Shown here: positions 27,923-36,570 of the stretch, in pieces
How the letters are laid out: the number at the start of each line of letters is the position of its first letter
How positions within the stretch are numbered: the first letter of the stretch is position 1
Made by a program: the position numbers and the translations under genes
DNA from: Clostridia bacterium
GTDB lineage: Bacteria > Bacillota > Clostridia > Acetivibrionales > DSM-2933
Reading direction: 5' to 3'
DNA: 64,000 nt
NCBI GenBank assembly: GCA_026416815.1
Contig: JAOAEJ010000083.1
Location: 18,047-82,046, forward strand
Notes under the pieces: model-generated
What the model was told of the DNA's origin: nothing
Databases searched by the model: none
Seen by the model: only the letters and a program-made list of their open reading frames with translations

Positions 27923-28327
27923 TCAGCCTTCAAACAAGGCTTTAACAATTTTTATAAACACCGACTTTTCGGTATCGGTTAAGCGCTTTTTCTTCATTAA
28001 CTGTAAAACCTCGGAATATTCTTTTTCAATATCAACTTTTACACTATCAGAGTTATTTCCGTCATCTATAATCTCGGTTATGTAGATCACTTCGCCCGAT
28101 ATATCAATTGTTACATTCTTTTGGTATGATTCTTTATTGCTAACATCCCAGGTAGTCTTGCACTTATAAACGCCTTTATTAACTTCCTCTACAGACAGTA
28201 TTTGGAATACATTTTCAAACCCATTTTTAGATATAGCAGCCATTATTTCAGAAGAATTTTTGTAAAAAGAATATTCAACATAGTCATTTACATTATTAAT
28301 ATAGTTAAACAGTTCAAATATTTCCAT
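27923..28327 (-). CDS. Hypothetical protein (134 residues)
   Basis: Unrecognised acidic soluble protein. The N-terminal half is helical (MEIFELFNYINNVNDYVEY), the middle is beta-rich (VYKCKTTWDVSNKE, then VTIDISGEVIYITEII), and a helical C-terminus follows with MKKKRLTDTEKSVFIKIV. No signal peptide. ATG 28327 has AAGGGG eight bases upstream; the longer frame from TTG 28345 covers that site and is rejected. It lies between tRNA-Pro (opposite strand) and a lipoprotein gene on the same strand 134 bases upstream. Confidence 0.7.
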   Translation of the reverse strand: MEIFELFNYINNVNDYVEYSFYKNSSEIMAAISKNGFENVFQILSVEEVNKGVYKCKTTWDVSNKESYQKNVTIDISGEVIYITEIIDDGNNSDSVKVDIEKEYSEVLQLMKKKRLTDTEKSVFIKIVKALFEG

Positions 28328-28460
28328 GAAGTAATCCCCTTTCAAATACTTTATTATGCTTTCCGAACCTTTATACCCTAAGTCAAAAGTAACACACTAA
28401 TTATATCGTAATTATTATGATATAATTAAACAATTTTCTGAATTTTTAGATGCTATCATA

Positions 28461-29027
28461 CTATTTAGAATCTTTTAGTCCATTTTTGTTTATTTCTTCT
28501 TCAATTTCTTTATTTCTCTTCTGGGCAATTTCATAAAACGCTAAATCGCACTTTACTCTGAAATCTTTTGATTCTTCTATACTTTTAGTTACTTTTGATT
28601 GTAGAGTATTTATTCGCACTGCATCCTTTGTTTGCAAAGATTCTAGTACATAGTCAACAGCTTCACTAAATTTGGCATTTGCCTGTATTTCATATTCATG
28701 CGGCTCCTTATATATTTCCGGAACTTTAAGATTTTTGAGTTTTTGGGTTTCTTCCTTGATTTTAGCGGCGTCTTTTTTAAAACTATTTAAAAGTTCATCG
28801 TTTTTCCCCACTTTACTGGCATCACTGTTCATAAGATCAAAAAAACTTTTCTGAGCAGTTAGAATAGAATTGCCGATTTCCAACCGTTTCATTATGTACT
28901 CATTTTCTACTCTAAGAGCCTCTTCTTTACTTAGGCCACTTCCTGTTGTCCCCGCGCTATTGCATCCCGCAAAGGCAATTACTGATAACGAAAACAATAA
29001 AAAAAATACTAATTTATTTATTTTCAC
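28461..29027 (-). CDS. Putative lipoprotein (188 residues)
   Basis: Exported lipoprotein of unknown function. Signal peptide residues 1-21 end in lipobox AFAGC (Cys 22); a short Gly/Ser linker follows, and the rest is Lys/Glu-rich helix likely to form an antiparallel bundle (EEALRVENEYIMKRLEIGNS, KNLKVPEIYKEPHEYE). It has no recognised domain. Start is GTG 29027 with AGGAGG eight bases upstream. It may be co-transcribed with the gene at 27923. Confidence 0.78.
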   Translation of the reverse strand: MKINKLVFFLLFSLSVIAFAGCNSAGTTGSGLSKEEALRVENEYIMKRLEIGNSILTAQKSFFDLMNSDASKVGKNDELLNSFKKDAAKIKEETQKLKNLKVPEIYKEPHEYEIQANAKFSEAVDYVLESLQTKDAVRINTLQSKVTKSIEESKDFRVKCDLAFYEIAQKRNKEIEEEINKNGLKDSK

Positions 29028-29198
29028 CCAAGCATCCTCCTTTTAGATATTTTTCTATATATATTCTCCATAAAAAACTAAAACCCTGCGTATTTGGACA
29101 GGAAGTTTAATAATTAAGCAAAATTATGATTTTAAATACCTGGTGAAGAGTGCGGAAGTAGACTTTAACTACAGGGTTATACCCTACCAATTTATTCA

Positions 29199-29228
29199 TT
29201 GACATGCTGGTAATATTTATAATAAAAT
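29199..29228 (+). promoter_or_regulatory. Promoter upstream of the candidate riboswitch
   Basis: TTGACA at 29199-29204 and TAAAAT at 29223-29228, spacer 18. Transcription would begin near 29235, almost exactly at the first base of the predicted aptamer. Confidence 0.6.
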
Positions 29229-29236
29229 AGTAATTG

Positions 29237-29320
29237 TTGAAGGGAGTAGTTAATATTATAAAGTCGACATTGTGCATTACTCTGTATGACTTTATAATGA
29301 TAAGGTATCAAGACTTTTGA
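29237..29320 (+). ncRNA. Candidate yybP-ykoY (Mn2+) riboswitch
   Basis: Compared from memory with the Bacillus yybP leader. Closing helix TTGAAGG (29237-29243) pairs with CTTTTGA (29314-29320), using G-U pairs. GAGTAG follows the first arm, as in the conserved GGGGAGUA loop. An 11-bp helix ATTATAAAGTC/GACTTTATAAT carries GTCGACA, close to the conserved GTCGTCA, and ATCAAGAC precedes the last arm, like AGCAAGACC. An alternative hairpin (about 29299-29333, TAAGGTATCAA with TTTGATATAACCTTA) would break the closing helix, a plausible switch. It lies 246 bases upstream of an orphan P-type ATPase N-domain gene; this riboswitch class often controls P-type ATPases. Confidence 0.5.
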
Positions 29321-29566
29321 TATAACCTTATATCCTACGGTTATGTTAGGAGTCATTTTTAGTTTTAAACATCTTATAGACAAAGAAAATAGTTATTTCT
29401 GTAAGTTGGCTGCATGATTAATGCGTTATTTGCCAAGCTGCAGAATGAAACACTATTAGCAGTGGAAATACCCTGGCTTAATCCATAGTTGTATAATTAA
29501 CCAGCAAGCCTTAGTAGTTTTTGTAGCTTCATTTTATTTTATTTATTAAACAAAGGAGGCTTGAGC

Positions 29567-30202
29567 ATGGATAATCTTCTTTCTTTAACAGTTCCTTCAA
29601 CCAGTAAGTTAAAGAATAAAGATTCCAAAAACTTTAGTGCTTTCTCAGTCAGCGAGGTTTTCATTGACGGTAAACTTAGAAAAGCCGAGTCACTGGATGA
29701 TACGGAAAAAGGTTTTGGAGTTTTCATGCATTCTCTTATCCTTACTAATTCCGCAAAAATCATTAATAATGGCAAAGAAAAACTGTTTCTTTCTCGAGAC
29801 GGTTATGAAAAGGCAATAGCAAGTTACACTCTATCGAAAGGTTTTAATAAAAACCTAATAGAAAACCTGGCACCAAAGATTTCGGAACTAACGCTGGACC
29901 CTGATAAGAATATTAAAGCAACAGCACACTTGATAAATGAGTCCCTTAGACTTGTAAGCCGTGGTTCACCGGATGAACTAATAAAAAGGTGTACCCATAT
30001 ACTATTAGATTCAAAACCTACAAAGCTTACTCGTAGACTATCGCGTGAAATTAATGAAGCTTTAACCATAATGTTTGAAAAGGGTTTAAAGGTATACGCA
30101 TTAGCGGTGAAGGACATAGAAAAGTTTTCTGAAATGCTTGATATTGAAAATGTATCAAACGGAATGTCACTTGTAGCACTTGTAGGCATAGGTAACAAAT
30201 AG
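29567..30202 (+). CDS. Stand-alone P-type ATPase nucleotide-binding (N) domain protein
   Basis: 211-residue soluble protein resembling only the N-domain of P2-type cation ATPases. In order: FSVSEVFIDGKLRK (24-37), like the strand after the DKTGTLT loop; SRDGYEKAIASY (76-87), in place of the DPTE motif; ISELTLDPDKNIKATAHLIN (105-124), like the FDSxRKxMT block; SRGSPDELIKRCTHIL (131-146), corresponding to KGAPDxLLxRC; and SLVALVGIGNK at the end, like the strand before DPPR. The phosphorylation Asp, actuator domain and all membrane helices are absent. AGGAGG lies seven bases before ATG 29567, so it is translated as a unit. It is either a regulatory relic or an independent ATP-binding protein. 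Confidence 0.65.
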   Translation: MDNLLSLTVPSTSKLKNKDSKNFSAFSVSEVFIDGKLRKAESLDDTEKGFGVFMHSLILTNSAKIINNGKEKLFLSRDGYEKAIASYTLSKGFNKNLIENLAPKISELTLDPDKNIKATAHLINESLRLVSRGSPDELIKRCTHILLDSKPTKLTRRLSREINEALTIMFEKGLKVYALAVKDIEKFSEMLDIENVSNGMSLVALVGIGNK

Positions 30203-30211
30203 CAATTAATT

Positions 30212-30241
30212 AATTGGGCTGACTATATAGTCAGCCCAATT
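30212..30241 (+). terminator. Terminator of the N-domain gene
   Basis: Perfect 30-base palindrome centred on TATA with arms AATTGGGCTGACTA, followed by TTTAAT. It can also stop the convergent ArsC-like transcript. Confidence 0.85.
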
Positions 30242-30253
30242 TTAATCCGTATA

Positions 30254-30592
30254 CTATTCCCACACACTCCATATCTCAGGTTGGTAGCCAACCGTAGCTT
30301 GTTTGCCATTTCGTACTATAGGAGACTTATAAAGCTTTGGATTCTTAAAAAGCACCTCAGCCGCTACATTTCCAGTCCCAAGATTTTGCATGTTTAACGT
30401 CTTATATTCCTTAGAATCAGTATTAATTAGCTCTTTCAAGCCTACTGCTGCTCTGACGCTTTCAAACTCACCTTTGCTTAATCCGTACTTGGTCAAATCT
30501 ATATACTGGTATTTGACTTTTCTTTCTTTAAAGTACCTTTCTGCCTTTTGAGTATCAAAACATTTTTTTGCACCAAAGATTTGAATATTCAT
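30254..30592 (-). CDS. ArsC/Spx-family thioredoxin-fold protein
   Basis: 112 residues, the usual size for the family. Thioredoxin-like start MNIQIFGAKKCFDTQKAERYF with a single Cys (C11) in a CxxxQ context rather than the CxxC of Spx, and the FLKNPKLYKSPIVRNG-like stretch (VLFKNPKLYKSPIV) near the C-terminus. It is probably a glutathione/thioredoxin-linked reductase-like or regulatory protein; true arsenate reduction is unproven, and no arsenic genes are nearby. AAGGAG lies 11 bases before ATG 30592, a rather long spacing. Confidence 0.82.
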   Translation of the reverse strand: MNIQIFGAKKCFDTQKAERYFKERKVKYQYIDLTKYGLSKGEFESVRAAVGLKELINTDSKEYKTLNMQNLGTGNVAAEVLFKNPKLYKSPIVRNGKQATVGYQPEIWSVWE

Positions 30593-30676
30593 AAGAACAT
30601 TTTCTCCTTTAATCAGCTACTACAACCTATATATTATATTACTTTGCCTTAATACTCAATGTTTATATTAATTTGG

Positions 30677-32854
30677 TTATTTATAGTTTGTTCCTTTATC
30701 AGGCGCCAAGTCATAAAGTATTCCTCCGCGTCCCATCCCCCTGCCAAATTGATTAAGTGTACCTTGTTTATTTGTATTGCTGCCAATAGAAGCTGTATCA
30801 CTCCATTTATCGGAAGAAACTTCAATTCCATGCTCCGCGACCCACTTGCTTACTTCCGACTGCGAACCGAATCCTCCACCCATGCCTTGTACTAAGAAAT
30901 ACCTTATTTCACCGTTCTTAACCATCGTTTCAAGCTTATCTGCAGTTAATATTGGGTCTGAACCCAGAAATCCTCCTACAGCCATTACCGGCTTACCTGT
31001 CTGTAATATAATAGGTGACGCCGACGTTGCACTAGATACTGCAACAAGATATTTCTCACCCGTATTATTATTTGTAAGAAAACTTATCAGCTTGGAAGAT
31101 GAAGTGTTTTCCGGGGATAGGCCCATATCACCCCGGCCCTGACTAAATCCTCTATTATCATTTTCTCTATTTAACTCAGGCCCTGCATTTGGTAAAGTTG
31201 TTTCAGATCCATACAGAATGGGGGTATAGGCCCATATTGCAGGTGCTATTAGTAGTGCAGCGAATCCAATCGCCACCAAAGTCTTTATTGTCTTACCAAG
31301 GTAGTCTTTTTTTAATGACCTTACTAAAATAAGCCCTAGTGCAGATGCCAAACTTATTCCCACTACAATCGGTATAAGAATCTTACTCCATTCGGTGTAT
31401 CTTGAAAGCATAAAGCCCTGTAGTGCAGCATTAGCGATTAACGCTGCAGGAAGTATAAAACACTTCCAACCACTTTTAAAATATACTTTCCACATTTCAA
31501 CAATTCCAATACCCGACAGAGCAGCTAGACCCGGCGCAAGCATACATAGGTAGTACCTGTGGAAATAACCTGCTATGCTGAAGTACGCTAACATAGGTGC
31601 AATCCATGCTCCCCAGAGCAATAAGTATCTTGTAATTGTATTTTTATCACTGCCTCCGTTTTCACGCACTCTTAGTACAAGCATTAGAATTCCGAATAAT
31701 GCTATAGGTAGCAACCAGCTTATCTGCCCTGCCATTTGCTGATTAAAGATTCTGAAAACTCCCTTTTGACCGGCTTCTCCAGCCCCCCCGGGGCCTCCTG
31801 CTCCACCAAATCCTCCAGGTCCTCTACCTTCTCCATTAAATCCATCCGGAGGATTCATTCCGTCAGGTAAATTCCCGTTATCGGGAGGGCCTTGTAAATT
31901 TGGGCTATTACCATTATCCCATGGGCTTTGACCATTTGGAGGTGCTTGCATATTTGGCTGTCCATTTCCGTCTTGTCCATTTCCATTTGGCATGGTAGTA
32001 GAGCCAACAGCGTCTGCTCTGCCATTACCCATGTTTGGTACGCCCATCCCATTACCGTTTTCTCTACCGGTAACTCTTTGTATTCCATTGTACCCGAGAG
32101 CAAGCTCAATAACTGAATTTGTTTGGCTGCTTCCTACATACGGCCTTTGATCGGAAGGTGTCAAATCTACTATCACGGCCCAAGAAAGGGAAACTGCCAT
32201 TAGTATCACCGTAGCTACTATTAGGTGTAACACTTTTTTACCTATTTTCACAGATGATGTAAATAGGTAAACCAAGTAAAAGGCTGGTAAAACCATGAAT
32301 GCCTGAAGCATTTTGATATTAAACCCCAGTCCTACAAGCGCCATAGACAACAACAGAAGTTTAAAACACCCTCTCTCTGCCGCTACAATTAAAGCCCATG
32401 TCGCAAGCAGCAGAACCATTACTAGCGAGGCATCAAGGTTATTTGTCCGGCTCACGGCTATCAATATTGGTGTTAAGGCAAGAACCAATGCCGAAACGAT
32501 ACCTGCTGTTTTCCCAAAAAACCTTTGTACGAGGTGATATACAAGCGCTACCGATATAACTGTTGACAGAGCCTCAGGAAGAATCAGACTCCATCCATGG
32601 AACCCGAATATCCATGCACTTAAAGCTTGCAGCCACAACCCTAAAGCCGGTTTATCTACACTTACGAACCCACCTGGATCAAAAGAAACGAAGAAAAAGT
32701 TATGCCAGCTGCTGAGCATACTTTTTACTGCAGCGGAGTAGTAAGTGTTTGCATACCCCTCCTTACCAATTGCATAGAAGCATAAAAAACCCGTTAACAC
32801 GAGAATCAAAAATAGTGCAATTTTATGCCAAATACCTCTAATATAATTCATCAT
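30677..32854 (-). CDS. GT39-like membrane glycosyltransferase (PMT/ArnT type)
   Basis: 725-residue polytopic protein, likely transferring a sugar from a polyprenyl-phosphate donor to an envelope acceptor outside the membrane. N-terminal PMT_2-like region (1-230) with about seven helices, conserved DPGGFVSVDKPALGLW near 59-74 and ALTPILIAVSRTNNLDA near 128-144. An inserted Gly/Asn/Pro-rich extracellular segment follows (about 265-370), then five more helices and a soluble C-terminal domain. Resembles Bacillus YkcB/YycA proteins. AAGGAG lies six bases before ATG 32854. A repeat motif at 32931-32952 matches the one upstream of the two-component regulator at 36571, suggesting control by it. Confidence 0.85.
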   Translation of the reverse strand: MMNYIRGIWHKIALFLILVLTGFLCFYAIGKEGYANTYYSAAVKSMLSSWHNFFFVSFDPGGFVSVDKPALGLWLQALSAWIFGFHGWSLILPEALSTVISVALVYHLVQRFFGKTAGIVSALVLALTPILIAVSRTNNLDASLVMVLLLATWALIVAAERGCFKLLLLSMALVGLGFNIKMLQAFMVLPAFYLVYLFTSSVKIGKKVLHLIVATVILMAVSLSWAVIVDLTPSDQRPYVGSSQTNSVIELALGYNGIQRVTGRENGNGMGVPNMGNGRADAVGSTTMPNGNGQDGNGQPNMQAPPNGQSPWDNGNSPNLQGPPDNGNLPDGMNPPDGFNGEGRGPGGFGGAGGPGGAGEAGQKGVFRIFNQQMAGQISWLLPIALFGILMLVLRVRENGGSDKNTITRYLLLWGAWIAPMLAYFSIAGYFHRYYLCMLAPGLAALSGIGIVEMWKVYFKSGWKCFILPAALIANAALQGFMLSRYTEWSKILIPIVVGISLASALGLILVRSLKKDYLGKTIKTLVAIGFAALLIAPAIWAYTPILYGSETTLPNAGPELNRENDNRGFSQGRGDMGLSPENTSSSKLISFLTNNNTGEKYLVAVSSATSASPIILQTGKPVMAVGGFLGSDPILTADKLETMVKNGEIRYFLVQGMGGGFGSQSEVSKWVAEHGIEVSSDKWSDTASIGSNTNKQGTLNQFGRGMGRGGILYDLAPDKGTNYK

Positions 32855-32930
32855 CGCTAACTCCTTATGATTTTAATTGATTCTTGTTCTTCATGGCATA
32901 ATTCTACTGTATAGCACCCCGTTAAATCCC

Positions 32931-32952
32931 GGTACAATTGTGGCAATAGTGA
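32931..32952 (+). promoter_or_regulatory. Possible response-regulator site upstream of the glycosyltransferase gene
   Basis: GGTACAATTGT followed directly by GGCAATAGTGA, an 11-bp imperfect tandem closely resembling the perfect tandem GGCAAAATTGT x2 at 36467-36488. It is 77-98 bases upstream of the glycosyltransferase start. Confidence 0.5.
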
Positions 32953-32987
32953 GGTAAAATGATTGTATAAAAACTCGCCTCACCTAT

Positions 32988-33037
32988 AAAAAAAGATTCA
33001 GAATAACGCTAAAATAGCCGTTGTTCTGAATCTTTTT
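32988..33037 (-). terminator. Terminator of the amylase gene
   Basis: AAAAAGATTCAGAA pairs with TTCTGAATCTTTTT around a 20-base loop that itself pairs partly (AACG with CGTT). It is placed 70 bases after the amylase stop. Confidence 0.8.
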
Positions 33038-33106
33038 CTAAGATTTAAATTATATATTGTTTTTTTGATACATTAAGCAATATTGCGTCCGTTTATAATT
33101 CGCTCA

Positions 33107-35653
33107 TTAGTTCGTCCATGTCCAAGTGTAACTTCCAGTACCACTTGTCGGAACTGTATATGCCTTATTGCTTCCGCCTTCCCATACTACATTTCCGCTA
33201 CCGTCTTTCTTGATAGCTTTAAACTGAATTGCCTGCCCTGCCGGTAAATCTACAGTTACAGTCCATGTTGGGTAATTAGGGCAGGATCCTGGACCTGCTG
33301 CACTTGCAGGAGCCCAGTTGCCTAATTCTGTACAGTTTCCGGCAATATAAACATTCTGTCCCATATATGTAGTAGCATTATTTATTGTAAAGGTTACAGG
33401 TATTTTGCCTGATGGTGTTGGTGTAGGTGTCGGTGTAGGCGTTGGTGTTGGGGTCGGTGTTGGTGTAGGTGTCACAGTTGTTGACTGAGCCACATTGATA
33501 TAGTCAAGGTTTACATTACCAGTGTCGCTTGTATCGTATTTGTATGCAATGGTATTACTTCCTGCATTAAATGTCAACGTCTCTAACTGATCACTCCAGG
33601 TATCCCAGTTTGTAAGGGTTGCAAGACTGGTTTGTTTAACTTTAGTACCATTTACATAAATACTTAAAGTCTTTGCAGAACCACTCGCATTCGCATACCT
33701 TAGAGTAACATCATAATTACCAGCTGTTGCAGCGTTAACTGTAAATGTTGTTGTGGCACCGCTAGTCCAGTAGCCGTCTACAAATCCAGTTCCCGAATAA
33801 CCTGTATGATCGGTATTTACTTTAGCACCACCTGAAAGGGTTGCTGCTTCTGCTTCGTACTTTGAAGTAGTAGTAGGTGTTGGTGTTGGCGTCGGTGTTG
33901 CTGTAGTAGTTGGCGTTGGAGTTGGTGTTACTGTGCTGCTTGACTCCTCGATCAATATTACACCGTTCGTGTTAGCTGTAAAGGTAACACTTCCGTTACT
34001 TACGGTTGCAGTAGCACCGGTATAATAATCTGTTAGTGAAGTACCATTTGCAAATACAGATGATACGTTTACTGTAGTTGCTCCACTTGCACCTAGTACG
34101 CAAACAACCTTATCAGTACCGTAAACCCTGCTGAAGGTATATGGGGAAGAGCTTATCTGCGCATGAGTACCTGCACCCACTGCTACGTGGTTATTTCTGA
34201 ATTGTCCGACTTTCTGCCAGTGAGCCAATACATCGGTGTTTCCAGGCCATGGCATATCGGACCTTGTTCCCTGATATGCGTCTGAACATGAATATCCAAA
34301 GGCTCTGCCTACTTCATCTCCATAGAAAATCTGTACTGCCTTAGGAGTAAGTAAAAGTAATGTCCCCGCTTTTTTCTGCCTAGTCGTGTCACCGTTATAG
34401 AACAATGATGTATCATGAGAAGAAATATAGCTTAAAGGATTTGAAGTACTCAAGCCTGCATAGTATGAGTAAGTTGACTCAATTCCCGAATAGCTGCTGA
34501 TTCCGTTACCTACTGCTCCTTGGTACGAGAAGTTTATTACAGAGTCAAAGCCATTATCATAGTAAGTACTTCTTTCAGGTCCATGTCCCCAAACCTCTGC
34601 TGTCATCCAGAAATCAGAGTCATCAATTTTCTTTGTTGGATTTGCTGCTTTCCAGTCTTTTAAAGCCTGTGTCGCTGAAGTCTTCAATTCTTTCCATGCA
34701 TCAATTTCAACATGCTTAGCTGTGTCAACCCTGAAGCCGTCTACTCCATAGTTTCTAACCCAGTCAGTAAGCCATTTGATTAAGTATTTCCTAGGTGTAT
34801 AGCCTGAGATATATGTAGCTTTTGTATCAGTTTTCTTTGAATAGAAGGTAGGCAAACCTACAGTTGTAGTTGATTCAGTCTTAAAGTCAGGTAATCCTGA
34901 AAGGTTTCCTGTTACATCACCGCTGCCGGTGGAATAGCCTGCCAATCCTGCCCTAATCCAGTTAGTTCCCCACCAATTTGCCCATTCTGTTGTACCATTG
35001 CTGTAATCAATATAATTGTGATATGAGTGCCAGGTTTCTCCCGAACCAGGCGTCCAGCTTGTACTCAAAGCTGATCCTGTCCACTTACCAAAGCTATAAT
35101 CAACCATATCTTTGATGGTGTTATATCCTGCATGGTTCATTACTATATCAAATACTACCCTAACCCCTTTTGAGTGAGCTGTATCAATAAAAGTCTGTAA
35201 TTCTGTTTCTGTTCCCATATTTGCGTCCATTTTTGTGTAGTCCATAGGATAGTATCCATGGTAAGCGTAGTGCTTGAAATCGCCTGAGCTACCGCCACCT
35301 ACCCAACCGTGTATTTGCTCGTAAGGTGCAGTAATCCATAACGCATTTACACCAAGGTTTGAGAAGTAGCCTTCATTCAATTTTTGAGTCAAACCAGCTA
35401 AATCTCCACCATGGAATGTTCCTATATTTCTGCCGCTATCACCACCGTCAGTGGGGCTACGACCGTAGGAATTGTCATTTGATGTGTTTCCGTTAAGGAA
35501 ACGGTCAGTAACTACAAAATATATATTTGCATTGTTCCAAGAAAATGTACTAGTTGCTGCAGCTACCGGCTGCGATGAATTTATTACTGGTAACAATGAT
35601 AATACCATGACTATTGCCAGCATTACAGCTAATAGTTTTTTACTTGTTTTCAT
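33107..35653 (-). CDS. Secreted GH13 alpha-amylase with two carbohydrate-binding modules
   Basis: Extracellular starch hydrolase, 848 residues. Signal peptide 1-33. The GH13 catalytic barrel spans about 38-500, with region I DIVMNH (169-174), nucleophile D310 in GFRVDTAKH, acid/base E353 in TAEVWGH and D414 in SSHDTS. A beta C-domain follows to about 585, then a Thr/Pro linker. Next comes a CBM6/35-like module (YEAEAATLSGGAKV onward, ending NVNLDYINV), a second Thr/Pro linker and a C-terminal CBM20-like starch-binding module (VTFTINNATTYMGQNVYIAG). ATG 35653 has GGGAGG eight bases upstream; the frame extended to 35779 is not needed. A LacI/cre-like palindrome lies about 500 bases upstream. 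The linkers use degenerate repeated codons, so slippage may vary their length. Confidence 0.95.
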   Translation of the reverse strand: MKTSKKLLAVMLAIVMVLSLLPVINSSQPVAAATSTFSWNNANIYFVVTDRFLNGNTSNDNSYGRSPTDGGDSGRNIGTFHGGDLAGLTQKLNEGYFSNLGVNALWITAPYEQIHGWVGGGSSGDFKHYAYHGYYPMDYTKMDANMGTETELQTFIDTAHSKGVRVVFDIVMNHAGYNTIKDMVDYSFGKWTGSALSTSWTPGSGETWHSYHNYIDYSNGTTEWANWWGTNWIRAGLAGYSTGSGDVTGNLSGLPDFKTESTTTVGLPTFYSKKTDTKATYISGYTPRKYLIKWLTDWVRNYGVDGFRVDTAKHVEIDAWKELKTSATQALKDWKAANPTKKIDDSDFWMTAEVWGHGPERSTYYDNGFDSVINFSYQGAVGNGISSYSGIESTYSYYAGLSTSNPLSYISSHDTSLFYNGDTTRQKKAGTLLLLTPKAVQIFYGDEVGRAFGYSCSDAYQGTRSDMPWPGNTDVLAHWQKVGQFRNNHVAVGAGTHAQISSSPYTFSRVYGTDKVVCVLGASGATTVNVSSVFANGTSLTDYYTGATATVSNGSVTFTANTNGVILIEESSSTVTPTPTPTTTATPTPTPTPTTTSKYEAEAATLSGGAKVNTDHTGYSGTGFVDGYWTSGATTTFTVNAATAGNYDVTLRYANASGSAKTLSIYVNGTKVKQTSLATLTNWDTWSDQLETLTFNAGSNTIAYKYDTSDTGNVNLDYINVAQSTTVTPTPTPTPTPTPTPTPTPTPSGKIPVTFTINNATTYMGQNVYIAGNCTELGNWAPASAAGPGSCPNYPTWTVTVDLPAGQAIQFKAIKKDGSGNVVWEGGSNKAYTVPTSGTGSYTWTWTN

Positions 35654-35913
35654 TAATAAAACCTCCCTATTTAATCTTCCTTTTAATTTTTCTATCTGTG
35701 TATAAAGATAATACCGATACTTTTTGAGCTTACAGGGGAACCTACACAGTTTAATCAAATTCCCCATTCCATACTTCACTCCTATTGATTAGTCAATTAC
35801 TGCTTTAAGGTTTATAAGGCTTGTCTTATAATCCCTCCTTCCATTGTTCAAATCAAAAACTTTTAGGTCTACCACCCCCTTCCCATTTCACCTAATGATA
35901 TTTCTTAATACAA

Positions 35914-36039
35914 CTATATAAATTGCAAAAAAGAATCTACTACGAAGTTCTCCCTAAATCTTTTTTGCGATTTGTTACCTTAAGTTATATTGCGATAATC
36001 AAATTTTTCCTTCTAATATCATTATCGCAACTTATATAG
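35914..36039 (+). repeat. 126-bp palindromic intergenic repeat, copy 4
   Basis: CTATATAAATTGC to GCAACTTATATAG, the same ends as copy 1. The first hairpin's right arm is TCTTTTTTGCGA and the second hairpin is intact. It lies about 260 bases upstream of the amylase start, between the gene and the operator-like palindrome. Confidence 0.85.
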
Positions 36040-36160
36040 CGCCTTCAATTTTGTACATAAATGCACTACCTAATTGTTAGGTTCACATGTATAGGAATAA
36101 AATTACTTTACAAGTCAATCGTCCGACAGCATTTGACCTTATAAAAACGTAATGAACAAC

Positions 36161-36172
36161 GCAAACGTTTGC
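36161..36172. promoter_or_regulatory. LacI-family / cre-like operator
   Basis: GCAAACGTTTGC is a perfect 12-base palindrome with the central CG typical of LacI-family and CcpA sites. With its flanks it differs from the cre consensus at two positions. Placement far upstream of the amylase suggests carbon or maltodextrin control. Confidence 0.55.
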
Positions 36173-36466
36173 AGACTAAATGTCTTAAAAGATAATGGTA
36201 AATATAACTCTATGTAGGAATGCTTTACTTATTATCTTTAATACAAATTTATTTAAGTAACATATTATTAAAATTTTTGTGTAGGGTTAAATGTATTTAT
36301 ATGCTTCTGACAACTTGTATGAAAAATCTAAAACGTATTTTTTGACTTGAGCATTAAAATAAGCTTCTTTATATAGTGCATAATACTTCTGCTGCATTCA
36401 ACCGCTCTTAAATGACTATAACTTCTATTAAAAATTATTTTATCATATTGCATACAGGTAATTCTA

Positions 36467-36488
36467 GGCAAAATTGTGGCAAAATTGT
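36467..36488 (+). promoter_or_regulatory. Tandem 11-bp response-regulator binding site
   Basis: GGCAAAATTGT occurs twice head to tail with no gap, the periodicity bound by OmpR/PhoB-family dimers. It is about 80 bases upstream of the regulator at 36571, suggesting autoregulation. Confidence 0.6.
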
Positions 36489-36570
36489 ATCAAAATCGAA
36501 GTAAATGATTCTAATTTATGATTGTTGATTCTTTTCATGGTAAAATAGATTTAGAGGTGAATAAAATATT

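Larger units (their letters stand above)
35654..36570. other. Long intergenic region between divergent amylase and response-regulator genes
   Basis: About 900 bases without a gene. It holds repeat copy 4 (35914-36039), a small hairpin ACCTAA/TTAGGT (near 36068-36082), a LacI/cre-like palindrome (36161-36172), and a tandem regulator site (36467-36488). On the minus strand TTGACT and TATACA near 36090-36120 could form an amylase promoter, but the 19-base spacing is poor. Confidence 0.6.

Noticed and set aside
29192..29383. 63-residue minus-strand frame
   Set aside because: It lies over the candidate riboswitch and promoter, lacks a ribosome site, and its sequence is not protein-like.
31855..32116. 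Frames on both strands over the Gly/Asn/Pro-rich part of the glycosyltransferase
   Set aside because: They are shadows of a low-complexity coding region within an uninterrupted 725-residue gene.
33410..33480. Short tandem repeats resembling a CRISPR or satellite
   Set aside because: They are the codons of a Thr/Pro linker between modules of the amylase; there are no spacers.
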